Positions 16,924 to 24,952 of a stretch of 33,085 bases of DNA are shown here, one piece after another. Within the stretch, counting starts at the first letter, position 1, and the number at the start of each line of letters is the position of its first letter. The stretch is from a virus. Location: IMG/VR virus record IMGVR_UViG_3300013117_000131, positions 1 to 33,085 of that record; one strand, 5' to 3'. A model generated the notes under the pieces. That model did not search any database. It had not been told where the DNA came from and saw nothing but the letters and a program-made list of their open reading frames with translations. A program made the translations under genes and the position numbers.

Positions 16924-17204
16924 TTTCTATTTATTTCTAATTCGTACAAATATTTAACCATACTATACGTTTCGTCTGTTTTTTCTTTTATTGCAACATA
17001 TCTTACTAACTCAACTTCGGCATGTTTTTTTATTTCATCATCAGTATATGCAAAAGATTCTTTTTTCACTTCCTTCAAGTCGTCTTTCGTTGCACTTGCA
17101 TTTATTCTCTGATTCTGTGTAAATACTCCACTCACTGTCAATGTAACCAGAGCTGTAATAAGTGCCGTTATTATGACTTTCATGTAATCTTTCACCTGTG
17201 ACAT
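16920..17204 (-). CDS. Single-pass membrane protein with periplasmic helix, 94 aa
   Basis: A short cytoplasmic start (MSQVKDYMK) is followed by one membrane segment (VIITALITALVTLTVSGVF) and a long charged, probably coiled tail. This topology occurs in phage lysis accessory proteins and spanin-like proteins, and it lies next to another membrane protein. It is the best candidate for lysis in a genome where no endolysin was seen, but the evidence is topology only. Confidence 0.5.
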   Translation of the reverse strand: MSQVKDYMKVIITALITALVTLTVSGVFTQNQRINASATKDDLKEVKKESFAYTDDEIKKHAEVELVRYVAIKEKTDETYSMVKYLYELEINRK

Positions 17205-17545
17205 ATTTTTAAGCCTATTATTAGTGAGACAATAATATACAAATTTAACAATAAATTTGCATCTAAATTGTTAATACTCACCATATATTTTTCATAAGGC
17301 TGATTTATTAATAATAAATTCCTAATTACATGAAAGGCAAAACCGCTTGCTAGCATATAATAAGGAATTGATTTTTTAAAATTCTTTCCACGGGTGAGGT
17401 TTAACGATAATAATAAAAATGTAAAATGTTGAGCTGAGAAATAAAAAATAGTCCAATTAGTATTCCTTAGTGGTGCAAAGTTATCGTACGTAAATTGTGC
17501 GATAACAAACAAGGCAATTGGCAATATATTTCTCAGCTCTTTCAT
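17192..17545 (-). CDS. Multi-pass membrane protein, 117 aa (holin candidate)
   Basis: Three to four hydrophobic segments (about 8-22, 33-50, 60-80, 95-114) with positively charged loops. It overlaps the single-pass membrane gene downstream by 13 bp and is preceded by a 28-aa Pro-rich ORF with TAATG coupling. Size and topology would suit a holin or an immunity-type membrane protein. Confidence 0.48.
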   Translation of the reverse strand: MKELRNILPIALFVIAQFTYDNFAPLRNTNWTIFYFSAQHFTFLLLSLNLTRGKNFKKSIPYYMLASGFAFHVIRNLLLINQPYEKYMVSINNLDANLLLNLYIIVSLIIGLKICHR

Positions 17546-17631
17546 TAGTCTTCTTTTACTGGTTTTTCAGGTTGCGAATCTTCACTTACTTCTTTTTCTT
17601 TCGGCTTAACCGGTTTTTCAGGTTGTGACAT
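17545..17631 (-). CDS. Pro/Lys/Glu-rich peptide, 28 aa
   Basis: The sequence holds two copies of SQPEKPVK or a near variant around a charged KPKEKEVSED linker. It is coupled to the membrane gene by TAATG. At DNA level the two copies are an imperfect direct repeat (ggtttttcaggttg). Confidence 0.45.
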   Translation of the reverse strand: MSQPEKPVKPKEKEVSEDSQPEKPVKED

Positions 17632-17651
17632 AATTTATTATATTTAAATTG

Positions 17652-19067
17652 TTAATATTCTATTATTTCATTGTTTAAACTTCTTCTTCTTAATGGTTCA
17701 AATACTTTTTGCCCTATTGATTTTCCAGTTGGGTCAACAATTGCGTTTTTAGAAAAATAAATTTCATCGTAATATCCCCATAAAGTACCATTTATATTTG
17801 CCGCTCCTATAAGTAACCTTTGATCAGTGCCGATAAGCCCAAAATCGTAAGTATTAGTACCTGAATTTTTCAAGATACCATTATAGCCAACATAAACAAC
17901 TCCGTTTTTCCTAATAGCAAATAGACTACAATAGCCATTAGTAATAGGTTCAATATCTAAGCTTAACAATGCCCCTGCTAAGATTTGAAAACGCCAGTTT
18001 ACACCGTTGGAGAATAATTTAAGTATGTTTTGAATCCAAACACCTGTACTATTAATAGAAGTGTTAAGTGCATTTATTGAAGCCATTAATGTGAAGTCAC
18101 CTGTGCCAATTTGCGAAATATCAATAAAATCAGAATTAAGTTGTGTTGCTTGTGAACTTTCTAATAAAATTCCTTTATTAGTTAACTTTGCGTTACCTAT
18201 TGATTGCGAAAAACCAATGTTGTTTTGCTCATCTTCAATTCTGTTGATTTGATCGCTTGTGTTAATATCGCAATCCTTTAAATATCTACTATTCAGATAG
18301 CATAATATATTTGAATCAGGTTTAAACCTTTTGTAATAGAAATAAGGTTGTTTAGGGCTAAAGTTGCCAGATGCACCATTACTATATTTTACAGCAGAGT
18401 ATATTTGTATTGATTTTATTTGCCCGTCTAAAGGTGCAGAACCAACACGATACAATCTACCAATATTTAAAATTCCAGCGTTTGATAAATAACCGCTAAA
18501 TAAAGAACTACTAACATAAATACCATCTATAAAAAGGTAAGCGTTTGAGCCATCTAATACGATTGCGTAATGATGAAAATCGGTAGTCAAGTCAAAAGCT
18601 GATAAATCCCAACCCGCCGCTCCTAAACCATTCCTAATTAGCCTAAGCGTTTTTGCTGCATCTAAATAAAGCTCCCATATATAAGTTGTTTTACTGTCTC
18701 CAGATAATATTATTTGATTTGTTCCAGTACTATTAAATTTCAAACAAAACTCAATGGTTATATCTTGATTTGTATTAACATTTTGCTCTGAATAAATCAG
18801 ATCATCGACTCCGTTAAATTCAACATAATGAATTCCATCTGAACCATAAATAAATTGTGGCTCTTCGCCCGATTCAGAAAAAAAAGGAATATTCTTTAAC
18901 TTGTCAGTAACCTGTTTCAAAAGGTTTGAACCATCTTTAAAAACACGATTACGTTGCTGTAAATCAAAATCAATATGTAGTAGTTTTGAAGAATTACCAC
19001 CAATATCATCGACCAATTCGCCCGAAGCACTTCTAAGTATCTTATTATTTTGTTTTATTATGCTCAT
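17652..19067 (-). CDS. LamG/concanavalin-like domain protein, probable receptor-binding adhesin
   Basis: 471 aa. Residues about 80-225 look like a LamG-type jelly roll: YVEFNGVDDLIY, ITIEFCLKFNSTG, HHYAIVLDGSNAYLFIDG, then LNIGRLYRVG and IYSAVKYSNG. A second copy may lie at about 300-455 (DFTLMASINAL, then LLIGAANINGTLWGYYDEI). LamG domains bind glycans or proteins, so a role in host binding is likely. It shares operon and position with a fibre-like gene at 19422. The start overlaps the upstream gene by one base. Confidence 0.65.
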   Translation of the reverse strand: MSIIKQNNKILRSASGELVDDIGGNSSKLLHIDFDLQQRNRVFKDGSNLLKQVTDKLKNIPFFSESGEEPQFIYGSDGIHYVEFNGVDDLIYSEQNVNTNQDITIEFCLKFNSTGTNQIILSGDSKTTYIWELYLDAAKTLRLIRNGLGAAGWDLSAFDLTTDFHHYAIVLDGSNAYLFIDGIYVSSSLFSGYLSNAGILNIGRLYRVGSAPLDGQIKSIQIYSAVKYSNGASGNFSPKQPYFYYKRFKPDSNILCYLNSRYLKDCDINTSDQINRIEDEQNNIGFSQSIGNAKLTNKGILLESSQATQLNSDFIDISQIGTGDFTLMASINALNTSINSTGVWIQNILKLFSNGVNWRFQILAGALLSLDIEPITNGYCSLFAIRKNGVVYVGYNGILKNSGTNTYDFGLIGTDQRLLIGAANINGTLWGYYDEIYFSKNAIVDPTGKSIGQKVFEPLRRRSLNNEIIEY

Positions 19068-19420
19068 TACTCTGCATGTGGTGGCGCAAACTCTATATTA
19101 TCGCCATTAACACCATAGTTGTTAACTAAATCCTCTTTCATCTTAATATCAACAAATTCGTATTGATCGCCATCAGTTAATCTATTATAGTCAACTGTTA
19201 TGCTTTTTTTGTATAGTTTTTCTGTTTTTAATGAATTTTTTGATCTGTCAGCCGCAAAACTAGTAAGCCTGCTAAAAACCATATAAGGACAAACTAATCT
19301 TGTAATGCCACTACTTAATATTGTCACTTGTGGACTATCACATAATATTACTGGGTTTTCTTGAATTAGCTCTGAACCTGCAATCTGTAATCCTTCGTTA
19401 TTGATTAATTGTAAAGCCAT
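19067..19420 (-). CDS. Tail-fibre-region protein, 117 aa
   Basis: I placed the start at ATG 19420 (MALQLINNEGLQIAG) because an earlier ATG would overlap the end of the fibre gene by 65 bp and adds residues that mirror that gene in another frame. A beta-rich body without motifs is visible, ending EFAPPHAE. Function is unknown, probably virion or fibre accessory. Confidence 0.55.
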   Translation of the reverse strand: MALQLINNEGLQIAGSELIQENPVILCDSPQVTILSSGITRLVCPYMVFSRLTSFAADRSKNSLKTEKLYKKSITVDYNRLTDGDQYEFVDIKMKEDLVNNYGVNGDNIEFAPPHAE

Positions 19421-19421
19421 T

Positions 19422-20252
19422 TTATACTTTTTTAAATGTAAAATAAATCGTAATAACACCACTTCCCCAAGAACTAGAGCTGACATATAAGTCAGTATCA
19501 GTCGTTCTGCTTTGATATTGCCCGCTTGCTACTAGTGTCATTTCACTATCTTCATCAGCCGACACTGTATACGCATTAACTATTTGCGTAGCCAATGCTG
19601 CTGTGCCTATACTTATACTCCCTGCTGCATTACTACTCGTTTCACTTACTGTGATAGTATCTATTTTATATCCTGCGGGTAATATGGTCGATAATTGTCC
19701 GTTGGCTGATATATTAGCTTCGCTTGAATTTAATATATTATCAAATGGCGCAGTTGAAACAGGTTCAGTTTTGCCGCTTGTACTATTATATGCCCACGCA
19801 TCACCATCCTGTTTCCCTATTGGATCAAGGTCTGCGCATACTTCAAAATACCAAATTTCGTCCGTTTCGTCATTTGTGGGGTCGTCAACTAAAACATTTT
19901 TTGAGCCATTAGTGATAATATTTCTTGCTGCTCTTTGCGTAACAGCCACGCCGTTTTCCTGATATGTATGACCACCGCCGCCACCGCCGCTATTATCATC
20001 AACATATTTTTTTGTTGCTGGTTCATAATCAGCATCGGGAGTAAATGTCGCAGTATTATCTAGCTCTAATACATTTGTCTTTTCAGCATATACAGATAAA
20101 TCAGGAGTGTTTGTTAAATTATTATAATCAAACGGAGTCCCATCGTCACTGTAATTTAATACGCTATCTATAAAATCAGTGAATTGCGCCTGCGTAGGCG
20201 TATCGCCAGTTTCAAAGTAGCTTTTTAATACCGTTCTATTCTGTTGTGCCAT
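19422..20252 (-). CDS. Tail fibre protein
   Basis: 276 aa. It starts with MAQQNRTVLKSYFETGDTPT followed by QFTDFIDSVLN, an N-terminal module frequent in fibre proteins of phages of Bacteroidota. A linker follows with ATKKYVDDN and a run of six Gly (about 94-99), then a Ser/Thr/Ala-rich C-terminal domain ending in ITIYFTFKKV. Gly hinge and low-complexity tip domain fit a fibre. Confidence 0.65.
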   Translation of the reverse strand: MAQQNRTVLKSYFETGDTPTQAQFTDFIDSVLNYSDDGTPFDYNNLTNTPDLSVYAEKTNVLELDNTATFTPDADYEPATKKYVDDNSGGGGGGHTYQENGVAVTQRAARNIITNGSKNVLVDDPTNDETDEIWYFEVCADLDPIGKQDGDAWAYNSTSGKTEPVSTAPFDNILNSSEANISANGQLSTILPAGYKIDTITVSETSSNAAGSISIGTAALATQIVNAYTVSADEDSEMTLVASGQYQSRTTDTDLYVSSSSWGSGVITIYFTFKKV

Positions 20253-20255
20253 ATC

Positions 20256-20747
20256 TTAACTAATTACAAAAGTACTTCCTATTTGCCAGTAACCAATTCC
20301 TTGCAATGGTACAGGCTCATATGTATATAATTCTTCAAAGGTATTAACATTGCTTTGCATTTCAAAATTCCAAGTATGAGTTTCACTTGCATCAAGCTGA
20401 GAATCGTCTTGCAAGAATACAGGGGACTTGCAAAGCTTTTGCGTTAAATCAACATATTGAATTGAGAACAACCAACCGAATGCATTTGATAATGCTTGTA
20501 GTTGCGATAATCCTTCATTCAATCCAAACTCTAACCAAGATAAGCTGTAATTGTGCATTAATTTAAAATTACCACCTATCTCTTGGTTGTCTTCAAATAT
20601 TGGTCTATTAATATAAGGAATAGTTATTTCATTACCTGAATGATATACACCTGTAATAATATCCTCTGTATCATACAAAAAACTAACATCTCTATTCTCA
20701 TAGAATGTTATTGAGTATATTGTTTTATTTGAATAATCACAGGCCAT
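20256..20747 (-). CDS. Virion-region protein, 163 aa
   Basis: Rich in aromatic residues and beta-prone (SITFYENRDVSFLYDTEDI), with no known motif. It begins 2 bp after the next gene's end in the leftward operon, between tail chaperone and fibre genes. Structural role by position only. Confidence 0.5.
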   Translation of the reverse strand: MACDYSNKTIYSITFYENRDVSFLYDTEDIITGVYHSGNEITIPYINRPIFEDNQEIGGNFKLMHNYSLSWLEFGLNEGLSQLQALSNAFGWLFSIQYVDLTQKLCKSPVFLQDDSQLDASETHTWNFEMQSNVNTFEELYTYEPVPLQGIGYWQIGSTFVIS

Positions 20748-20749
20748 AA

Positions 20750-21211
20750 TTATTTATCACAAAGATTTAAAACTCGCATCTGTTTAGGTTGAAAAGTAAA
20801 CATTGTCCCGGCATGATTGCCGCTACCCCAGTTGTACGTATCTTGATGGTTTAAAGTATTATTTTCATCAACTTGGATAAGCTTAGGGAATTGATACATA
20901 ACCCTTGTTAACACTTGAAAACCTAACTGCCTCATAGGTTCAACGTGATCGACTTCTTTATCAATATATTTTTTATGATTGTCTCCTACGTAATCAAGGA
21001 AGAAAACATTTAACCTAAATCTATCCGTAAAATTACCGTTTTGTAGATTCCCTTCCCCCGTAACATTAGGGGCTATTAAACATAAAGGAGTGTTTGCGCC
21101 TTTATCTGAATACCTTTCGTTTTTATCCGCTTGTATTTCGTCAGTAAAGGCAAAAGTACCATTAGGCTTTTCGTCTAAAAAAATTTGTTCGATTGCTTCT
21201 ATTACTGTCAT
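20750..21211 (-). CDS. Virion-region protein, 153 aa (tail terminator-like position)
   Basis: A helix at the N-terminus (MTVIEAIEQIFLDEK), then strand-rich sequence with FRLNVFFLDYVG. The length and alternating pattern would fit a tail terminator or neck protein, but there is no decisive motif. Coupled to the preceding gene by a 4-bp overlap. Confidence 0.48.
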   Translation of the reverse strand: MTVIEAIEQIFLDEKPNGTFAFTDEIQADKNERYSDKGANTPLCLIAPNVTGEGNLQNGNFTDRFRLNVFFLDYVGDNHKKYIDKEVDHVEPMRQLGFQVLTRVMYQFPKLIQVDENNTLNHQDTYNWGSGNHAGTMFTFQPKQMRVLNLCDK

Positions 21212-21471
21212 ACTTCAAAAATATTAAACGAAAAAGTAAATTCACCATCAATTAATTCTATCTTTAAAAAATCTATATTGTGCCATGTTAATATGGGGTT
21301 ACTATCTACCAATAAATATACCCAACCATCTTTTTTTTTATGATTTAAAATAGAACATCTTTTGCATTGATCTTCAAATGACTCAAACTTAAAACCTTTT
21401 TTTTCTAAGGTATTTTTTAATAAATTATTAAATTCAATATCTACCTTGCCGATTAGTTGATGTGGCTTCAT
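21208..21471 (-). CDS. Hypothetical protein, 87 aa
   Basis: It contains a cysteine pair (CKRCSI) but no second pair, so it is not a clear zinc finger. The start overlaps, as ATGA, the stop of the -1 frame extension of the chaperone gene, which supports that the extension is translated. Confidence 0.52.
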   Translation of the reverse strand: MKPHQLIGKVDIEFNNLLKNTLEKKGFKFESFEDQCKRCSILNHKKKDGWVYLLVDSNPILTWHNIDFLKIELIDGEFTFSFNIFEV

Positions 21472-21749
21472 TTCTTCTTAATTAATACCTCATTAAACCT
21501 TTTTTCAAAATTACTATATTCTTTTCGATATAACAAAATAAATGTAGACATTTCATCATCTTGCTGCAATACTTCATTGAGATTGCAATTAAATTCTTTA
21601 GCTAAAGTTAACATCTCAGCTATTTGCGAATATTTATCTAAGTTGTTTATTCCCGCTTGAATACTTGCCGAATAGTTTTTATCAATATGCTCTTTAATGT
21701 TTTTAAATAAGTTCGAACGCTTCTCTCTCCATTGATTAAATTGGAGAAA
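21468..21749 (-). CDS. -1 frameshift extension of the chaperone gene (GT-like)
   Basis: After slipping at the T9 run, the -1 frame reads FLQFNQWREKRSNLFK, continues through EHIDKNYSASIQAGI and ends NEVLIKKK, 93 codons, stop at 21468-21470 within ATGA of the next gene. The fused product would be 266 aa. The extension fills what would otherwise be a 175-bp hole in the operon. A sequencing error in the homopolymer is the alternative, in which case the 266-aa form would be the only product. Confidence 0.6.
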   Translation of the reverse strand, partial: FLQFNQWREKRSNLFKNIKEHIDKNYSASIQAGINNLDKYSQIAEMLTLAKEFNCNLNEVLQQDDEMSTFILLYRKEYSNFEKRFNEVLIKKK

Positions 21750-22267
21750 AAAAAAGCCCCATTGCCTAAAATATCGTAAGCGTTGTAGTTTTTTAGATTC
21801 TCCTTTACTTGCAATATACTCTCATAATCAAAGCTTTTAGTTAGTTTCTCATTTAATACTGTCGCAAAAGTAAAAGTATACAAGTCTAAATAGTTGGGAT
21901 TATCTTGTAAGTATTGTTCAATAACTATCCTATAACCGACCTTGCTTTTCATATCCACATTGCTAAAATCAAATAGCTTTGCCTCGTATGCAAAGAATCT
22001 TTTTAAAGGTAATTTCTCTATTGCATCGGGTATCATTTCACCATCTGCACATATTATTTTTAATTGTCCTAATTGGTTATGAAGCTGCTCAATACCTTTA
22101 ACTTTTTGCAATTTAAAAACATCAAAATTCATTCCTGAAAGATAAGCTACATAGTCAAATAGTGAGAACTTTGTGTTGTCTTTCATTAGGTTGATAATAT
22201 CTTTATACTCTTGCAAAGATAGCTCCCTGTAATTTTTTACATTAAAATTCTTTCCGTTTATTTTCAT
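21647..22267 (-). CDS. Tail assembly chaperone, short (G-like) product
   Basis: 206 aa, ending LIKTIRQVFKRE. It starts ELSLQEYKDIINLM and contains a run of nine T (21755-21747) inside codons for AFFFS. At this run the -1 frame opens into a 93-codon extension that ends exactly at the start of the next gene. A short and a long frameshifted product is the hallmark of tail chaperones (lambda G/GT and analogues). They coat the tape measure during tail assembly. The gene lies directly after terminase rather than before the tape measure, so the assignment rests on the frameshift. Confidence 0.6.
   Translation of the reverse strand: MKINGKNFNVKNYRELSLQEYKDIINLMKDNTKFSLFDYVAYLSGMNFDVFKLQKVKGIEQLHNQLGQLKIICADGEMIPDAIEKLPLKRFFAYEAKLFDFSNVDMKSKVGYRIVIEQYLQDNPNYLDLYTFTFATVLNEKLTKSFDYESILQVKENLKNYNAYDILGNGAFFFSNLINGERSVRTYLKTLKSILIKTIRQVFKRE
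21747..21756 (-). promoter_or_regulatory. Slippery site for -1 frameshifting
   Basis: Read leftward the sequence is GGGGCTTTTTTTTTCTCC, with nine T. In frame 0 the codons are GGG GCT TTT TTT TTC; slipping back one base gives TTT then CTC. I see no strong pseudoknot downstream. Confidence 0.55.
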
Positions 22268-22268
22268 T

Positions 22269-23519
22269 TTACATATAATTTAGGTGGTAATATCTAAGGG
22301 CATAGGCTTCAGCATCTAACAAATGGTCGTTTTTATCCTCTGGTTTATTAAGAGGTTCTTTAGTGTGAGCGTTTACAGCCCACTTGTAGTGATTCTTTTC
22401 GTACTTTAAGTTATCACTATTGCAATGTACGTAATCTTTATAAGACTTAACTATCTGAACTAACACTCCTTTTTCTTTGTCTCCCGGCTTTTTCTTTGTT
22501 CTGAAAGCATTTATATCAGCATTAATTAATTCTGCTATTATTTCAGGTCTGGCACTCTCGCAAACGACCTCGTTATTATCTGGGTTAATCTCTTTTATTT
22601 TCTTAATTAGTTCGCTTGTACTTACCTCTGTTTGGTATAAATGCTCATATTTATATACTGCTTTTTCTTTCTTATTTATTTTCAGCTCTACTAAAGTGGT
22701 TGGGTCTGTATATCCAAAATCTATTCCAAATATAGTATAATAGTCTCCCTCTGGTAGCTCTTTAAACTCTTTCCAATCCTTATAGATTTGACCTTTCACA
22801 CCACCAGACACTAAACCAAGTATGTCAGACGCATAATGATCGGGGTTTGTTTCTTTGTAGCTTTCCCATAATCTAACTGTCGATTCATTTATATTATCGT
22901 AATTATCTAGGTAGGTTGCAAATACACCTAAATGATCGATATTGTTAGTTTTTGGCTTATATTTAAAAAACCCCTCATATTTAGGTACTGGATAAATATT
23001 ATAGTAGTTTTTTATCAGCCAATGATCCTTAGGTGGTGGATTCCAAATGCGGAATATTTGAATGCTTGCTAAGTTTGTACGTAAGCTATCTTGCAACTTG
23101 TTCCATTCATCTTCACCTATTTCCTCACATTCCTCAATAGCTACATGTGTAGCGCCTGCAATAGATTTTAAATTAGCAGTCTGCGCGCTAGAGCTTGCTC
23201 TAAAACCTTTAGCTAATATTATATTGTTATTGATATTGCATTTTATAGAGTAGTTTGTTTCGTTAAATGTGAATAAATGCTCAGTTTTATACTCCTTACA
23301 TCTGTCTTTGAAGTCTCTGAATAAACTTTCTTTGATTGTTTTATTAACAGCTCGCATAAAGTAGCCTCGAAAATAATCCTCTGAAAGCATTAGTTGATGA
23401 AAATGAGCCGTTACGAAATAAGAACCGCCACGGCCACGACCGCCTGAAATATCAACCACGCGTTCTGTTGAGTTTATTATATGTTCAAAGCAGGGGTTTA
23501 CAGGTACTTCAACTATCAT
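22269..23519 (-). CDS. terL: Terminase large subunit
   Basis: 416 aa, the packaging motor with ATPase and nuclease domains. The P-loop region reads SGGRGRGGSYF (25-35), with Gly where the usual lysine stands. Walker B and catalytic acids lie in THVAIEECEEI (124-134), a coupling motif at about 158-162, and the RNase H-like nuclease acids are D267 (FGIDFGY), E321 (VVCESARPE) and D402 (DHLLDAEAYALRYY). It overlaps the small subunit by 4 bp. The altered P-loop may use an arginine instead, as in some other phage terminases. Confidence 0.9.
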   Translation of the reverse strand: MIVEVPVNPCFEHIINSTERVVDISGGRGRGGSYFVTAHFHQLMLSEDYFRGYFMRAVNKTIKESLFRDFKDRCKEYKTEHLFTFNETNYSIKCNINNNIILAKGFRASSSAQTANLKSIAGATHVAIEECEEIGEDEWNKLQDSLRTNLASIQIFRIWNPPPKDHWLIKNYYNIYPVPKYEGFFKYKPKTNNIDHLGVFATYLDNYDNINESTVRLWESYKETNPDHYASDILGLVSGGVKGQIYKDWKEFKELPEGDYYTIFGIDFGYTDPTTLVELKINKKEKAVYKYEHLYQTEVSTSELIKKIKEINPDNNEVVCESARPEIIAELINADINAFRTKKKPGDKEKGVLVQIVKSYKDYVHCNSDNLKYEKNHYKWAVNAHTKEPLNKPEDKNDHLLDAEAYALRYYHLNYM

Positions 23520-23881
23520 TTTTTAGATTTATCTACTGTTCTATAAATAACCTTTTCAACCTTCATTTTTTCATTATCTGTAAGCTCATAAGCGTTATCT
23601 CTTTGCCCTAACAATTGTTTTCCTAACCATATCAGCATAGTCGCATTCCTATCTTCTGTAGCGCACTTTAATTGAGCCTCAGAAACCCTCATCTTTGCCC
23701 CTGCTAATCCTTTTTTATAAGCCCGACAGAATTCGCTTTCTTCATTTGCCATCTCTCGCTCAATAGTCCTTGTCGAGCAAGAAAAATAATCAGCAATCGT
23801 TTGATAAGTAGCTTTGAATTGTCCAAAAATAGCCACTTTATCATAATCAAATAATGTTTTTGGTCTACCCGCCATATTCAA
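23516..23881 (-). CDS. terS: Terminase small subunit
   Basis: 121 aa; translation may start at MAGRPKT (23875). It has an N-terminal helix-turn-helix (TYQTIADYFSCSTRTIEREM), then a helical oligomerisation part (RAYKKGLAGAKMRVSEAQLK) and ATMLIWLGKQLLGQ, the pattern of PBSX/HTH-type small terminases. It recognises packaging DNA and recruits the large subunit, whose gene it overlaps. Confidence 0.83.
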   Translation of the reverse strand: MNMAGRPKTLFDYDKVAIFGQFKATYQTIADYFSCSTRTIEREMANEESEFCRAYKKGLAGAKMRVSEAQLKCATEDRNATMLIWLGKQLLGQRDNAYELTDNEKMKVEKVIYRTVDKSKK

Positions 23882-24194
23882 TTGGTCTTTCAGTTTTTAA
23901 ATTAACGCTATAGGTATTTGAATTGGTTGAGTTAATAGAGCTAAGTTCTACATTTAACTGTCTATTTATCAGTAATATATCTCCATTATAAAAATGGACA
24001 GTAGCTCCTGTATTTCTTTTAATATCTGGTAATGTATCATAGATAAAAAAAGACAGGTCATAATTAACATGTACTTTTCTATTAACTATTTCAGTATTTA
24101 TATTAATATTAGGTTTTTGTGTGTTATCTACCTCATAATTAATACCTTCTATAGTTATTTTATATACTCCTGATTGTTTAGTATTCATAATCAA
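23865..24194 (-). CDS. Hypothetical protein, first gene of the virion operon, 109 aa
   Basis: A small beta-prone protein (VYKITIEGINYEVDN) with no motif. Its start (24194, or 24188 at the second Met) lies only 10-16 bp from the -7 box at 24204-24211, so its mRNA has an extremely short leader. It overlaps the terminase small subunit by 17 bp. Confidence 0.6.
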   Translation of the reverse strand: MIMNTKQSGVYKITIEGINYEVDNTQKPNININTEIVNRKVHVNYDLSFFIYDTLPDIKRNTGATVHFYNGDILLINRQLNVELSSINSTNSNTYSVNLKTERPIEYGG

Positions 24195-24203
24195 ACATTA
24201 TAT

Positions 24204-24234
24204 CAAATGTAAATATATTAAATATATTTTACAA
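24204..24234 (-). promoter_or_regulatory. Leftward (virion operon) promoter, Bacteroidota type
   Basis: Read leftward: TTG (24234-24232), 20 bases, then TACATTTG (24211-24204), a full match to TTG-N20-TAnnTTTG. It faces away from the rightward -7 box at 24277. Confidence 0.75.
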
Positions 24235-24276
24235 TGTTGTGTTTTTTAACATGTTTTTTACTAAATACATAAATTG

Positions 24277-24284
24277 TATCTTTG
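24277..24284 (+). promoter_or_regulatory. Rightward -7 promoter box for the cassette array
   Basis: TATCTTTG matches TAnnTTTG, 22 bp before the ATG at 24307. No good -33 TTG is seen at the proper distance. In function it would correspond to the Pc promoter of an integron. Confidence 0.5.
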
Positions 24285-24306
24285 AATAGTATTAATATAA
24301 CTTAAA

Positions 24307-24528
24307 ATGAACATGATAACAAACGAAATAATAATTAAACTAAAGGGGTGTAGCGCAGAAGAAATGGCTTCGGTAAAAGAAATACTACTTAACAGCTATA
24401 TTGAATTATTGGATTTAATAGAAAAAGAAGCAGACTACTGCACAGTTGATGCATATTGGAAAGATTTTACACCTATCAGTAAACCAATAATTAGTGCAAA
24501 AGATTTTATAAAGGCTAATGGGGCATAA
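24307..24528 (+). CDS. Hypothetical protein, first array gene, 73 aa
   Basis: A mostly helical acidic protein (SAEEMASVKEILLNSYIELL). Its stop codon lies inside the core GCATAAC of the first attC-like site, as also happens for genes at 27277 and 28454. It is preceded by a promoter and not by an attC core. Function unknown. Confidence 0.6.
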   Translation: MNMITNEIIIKLKGCSAEEMASVKEILLNSYIELLDLIEKEADYCTVDAYWKDFTPISKPIISAKDFIKANGA

Positions 24529-24660
24529 CGGTTCGCATAAGTTTTGAACGCTTTAACGGATTATTGAGAATTACAAAACTTTAAAATACAACAAAATGGA
24601 TATAAAAGGACACATGATGCAAAATGAAGATGCGCAATGCGCTATACAAAATGGTAGCAA
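24523..24660 (+). other. attC-like site 1 (degenerate, contains start of the Lar-like gene)
   Basis: Left core GCATAAC (24523-24529), left arm CGCATAAGTTTTGAACGC (24534-24551), then a leader and the first 19 codons of the gene at 24596, then right core GGTAGCAA (24653-24660). A local hairpin AAGTTTTG/CAAAACTT (24539/24574) is present. The long-range arm pairing is weak. Confidence 0.42.
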
Positions 24661-24817
24661 TCTTTTACCTTGCCCTTTTTGTGGCGGTAAAGTAGAAGAA
24701 GATGTGGTACAATGGAATATAGCACAAGCCAAATGTACAGAATGTGGTGAAACTTGGGGTACTTGCGGAAGTAAGTATGAAGGTAGATTTGAAAAGTGGA
24801 ACTTTAGGGCAAGGTAA
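24596..24817 (+). CDS. Lar-like restriction alleviation protein (zinc ribbon)
   Basis: 73 aa. The pattern LLPCPFCGGKVEEDV, then AKCTECGETWGTCG and KWNFRAR, matches the Lar-type restriction-alleviation family of phage and prophage small proteins (LKPCPFC, CxxCG, W-N-R). Lar proteins modulate type I restriction-modification in E. coli. The first 19 residues lie inside attC-like site 1 and the core GGTAGC encodes GS at residues 20-21, so residues 20-73 form the cassette module. Confidence 0.65.
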   Translation: MDIKGHMMQNEDAQCAIQNGSNLLPCPFCGGKVEEDVVQWNIAQAKCTECGETWGTCGSKYEGRFEKWNFRAR

Positions 24818-24820
24818 TTG

Positions 24821-24903
24821 TTGCTAACGACCACGCATAAGAACTGAATTACGCAGAAAAGGTAATACGATATATAAACTTCCACATTTACGAGCGTGGG
24901 CAA
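24821..24903 (+). other. attC-like site 2 (degenerate)
   Basis: Left core TTGCTAAC (24821-24828) is the complement of GTTAGCAA. TTGC and CCACGC (24831-24836) pair with GCGTGG-GCAA (24894-24903), leaving TAACGA bulged, as if the right core had lost its GTTA. The following leader holds a 13-codon ORF that overlaps the KH gene. Confidence 0.42.
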
Positions 24904-24952
24904 TACTTAGAATAATGACACAAATTGATGAAAAAGAATTGGAACAATTAAT

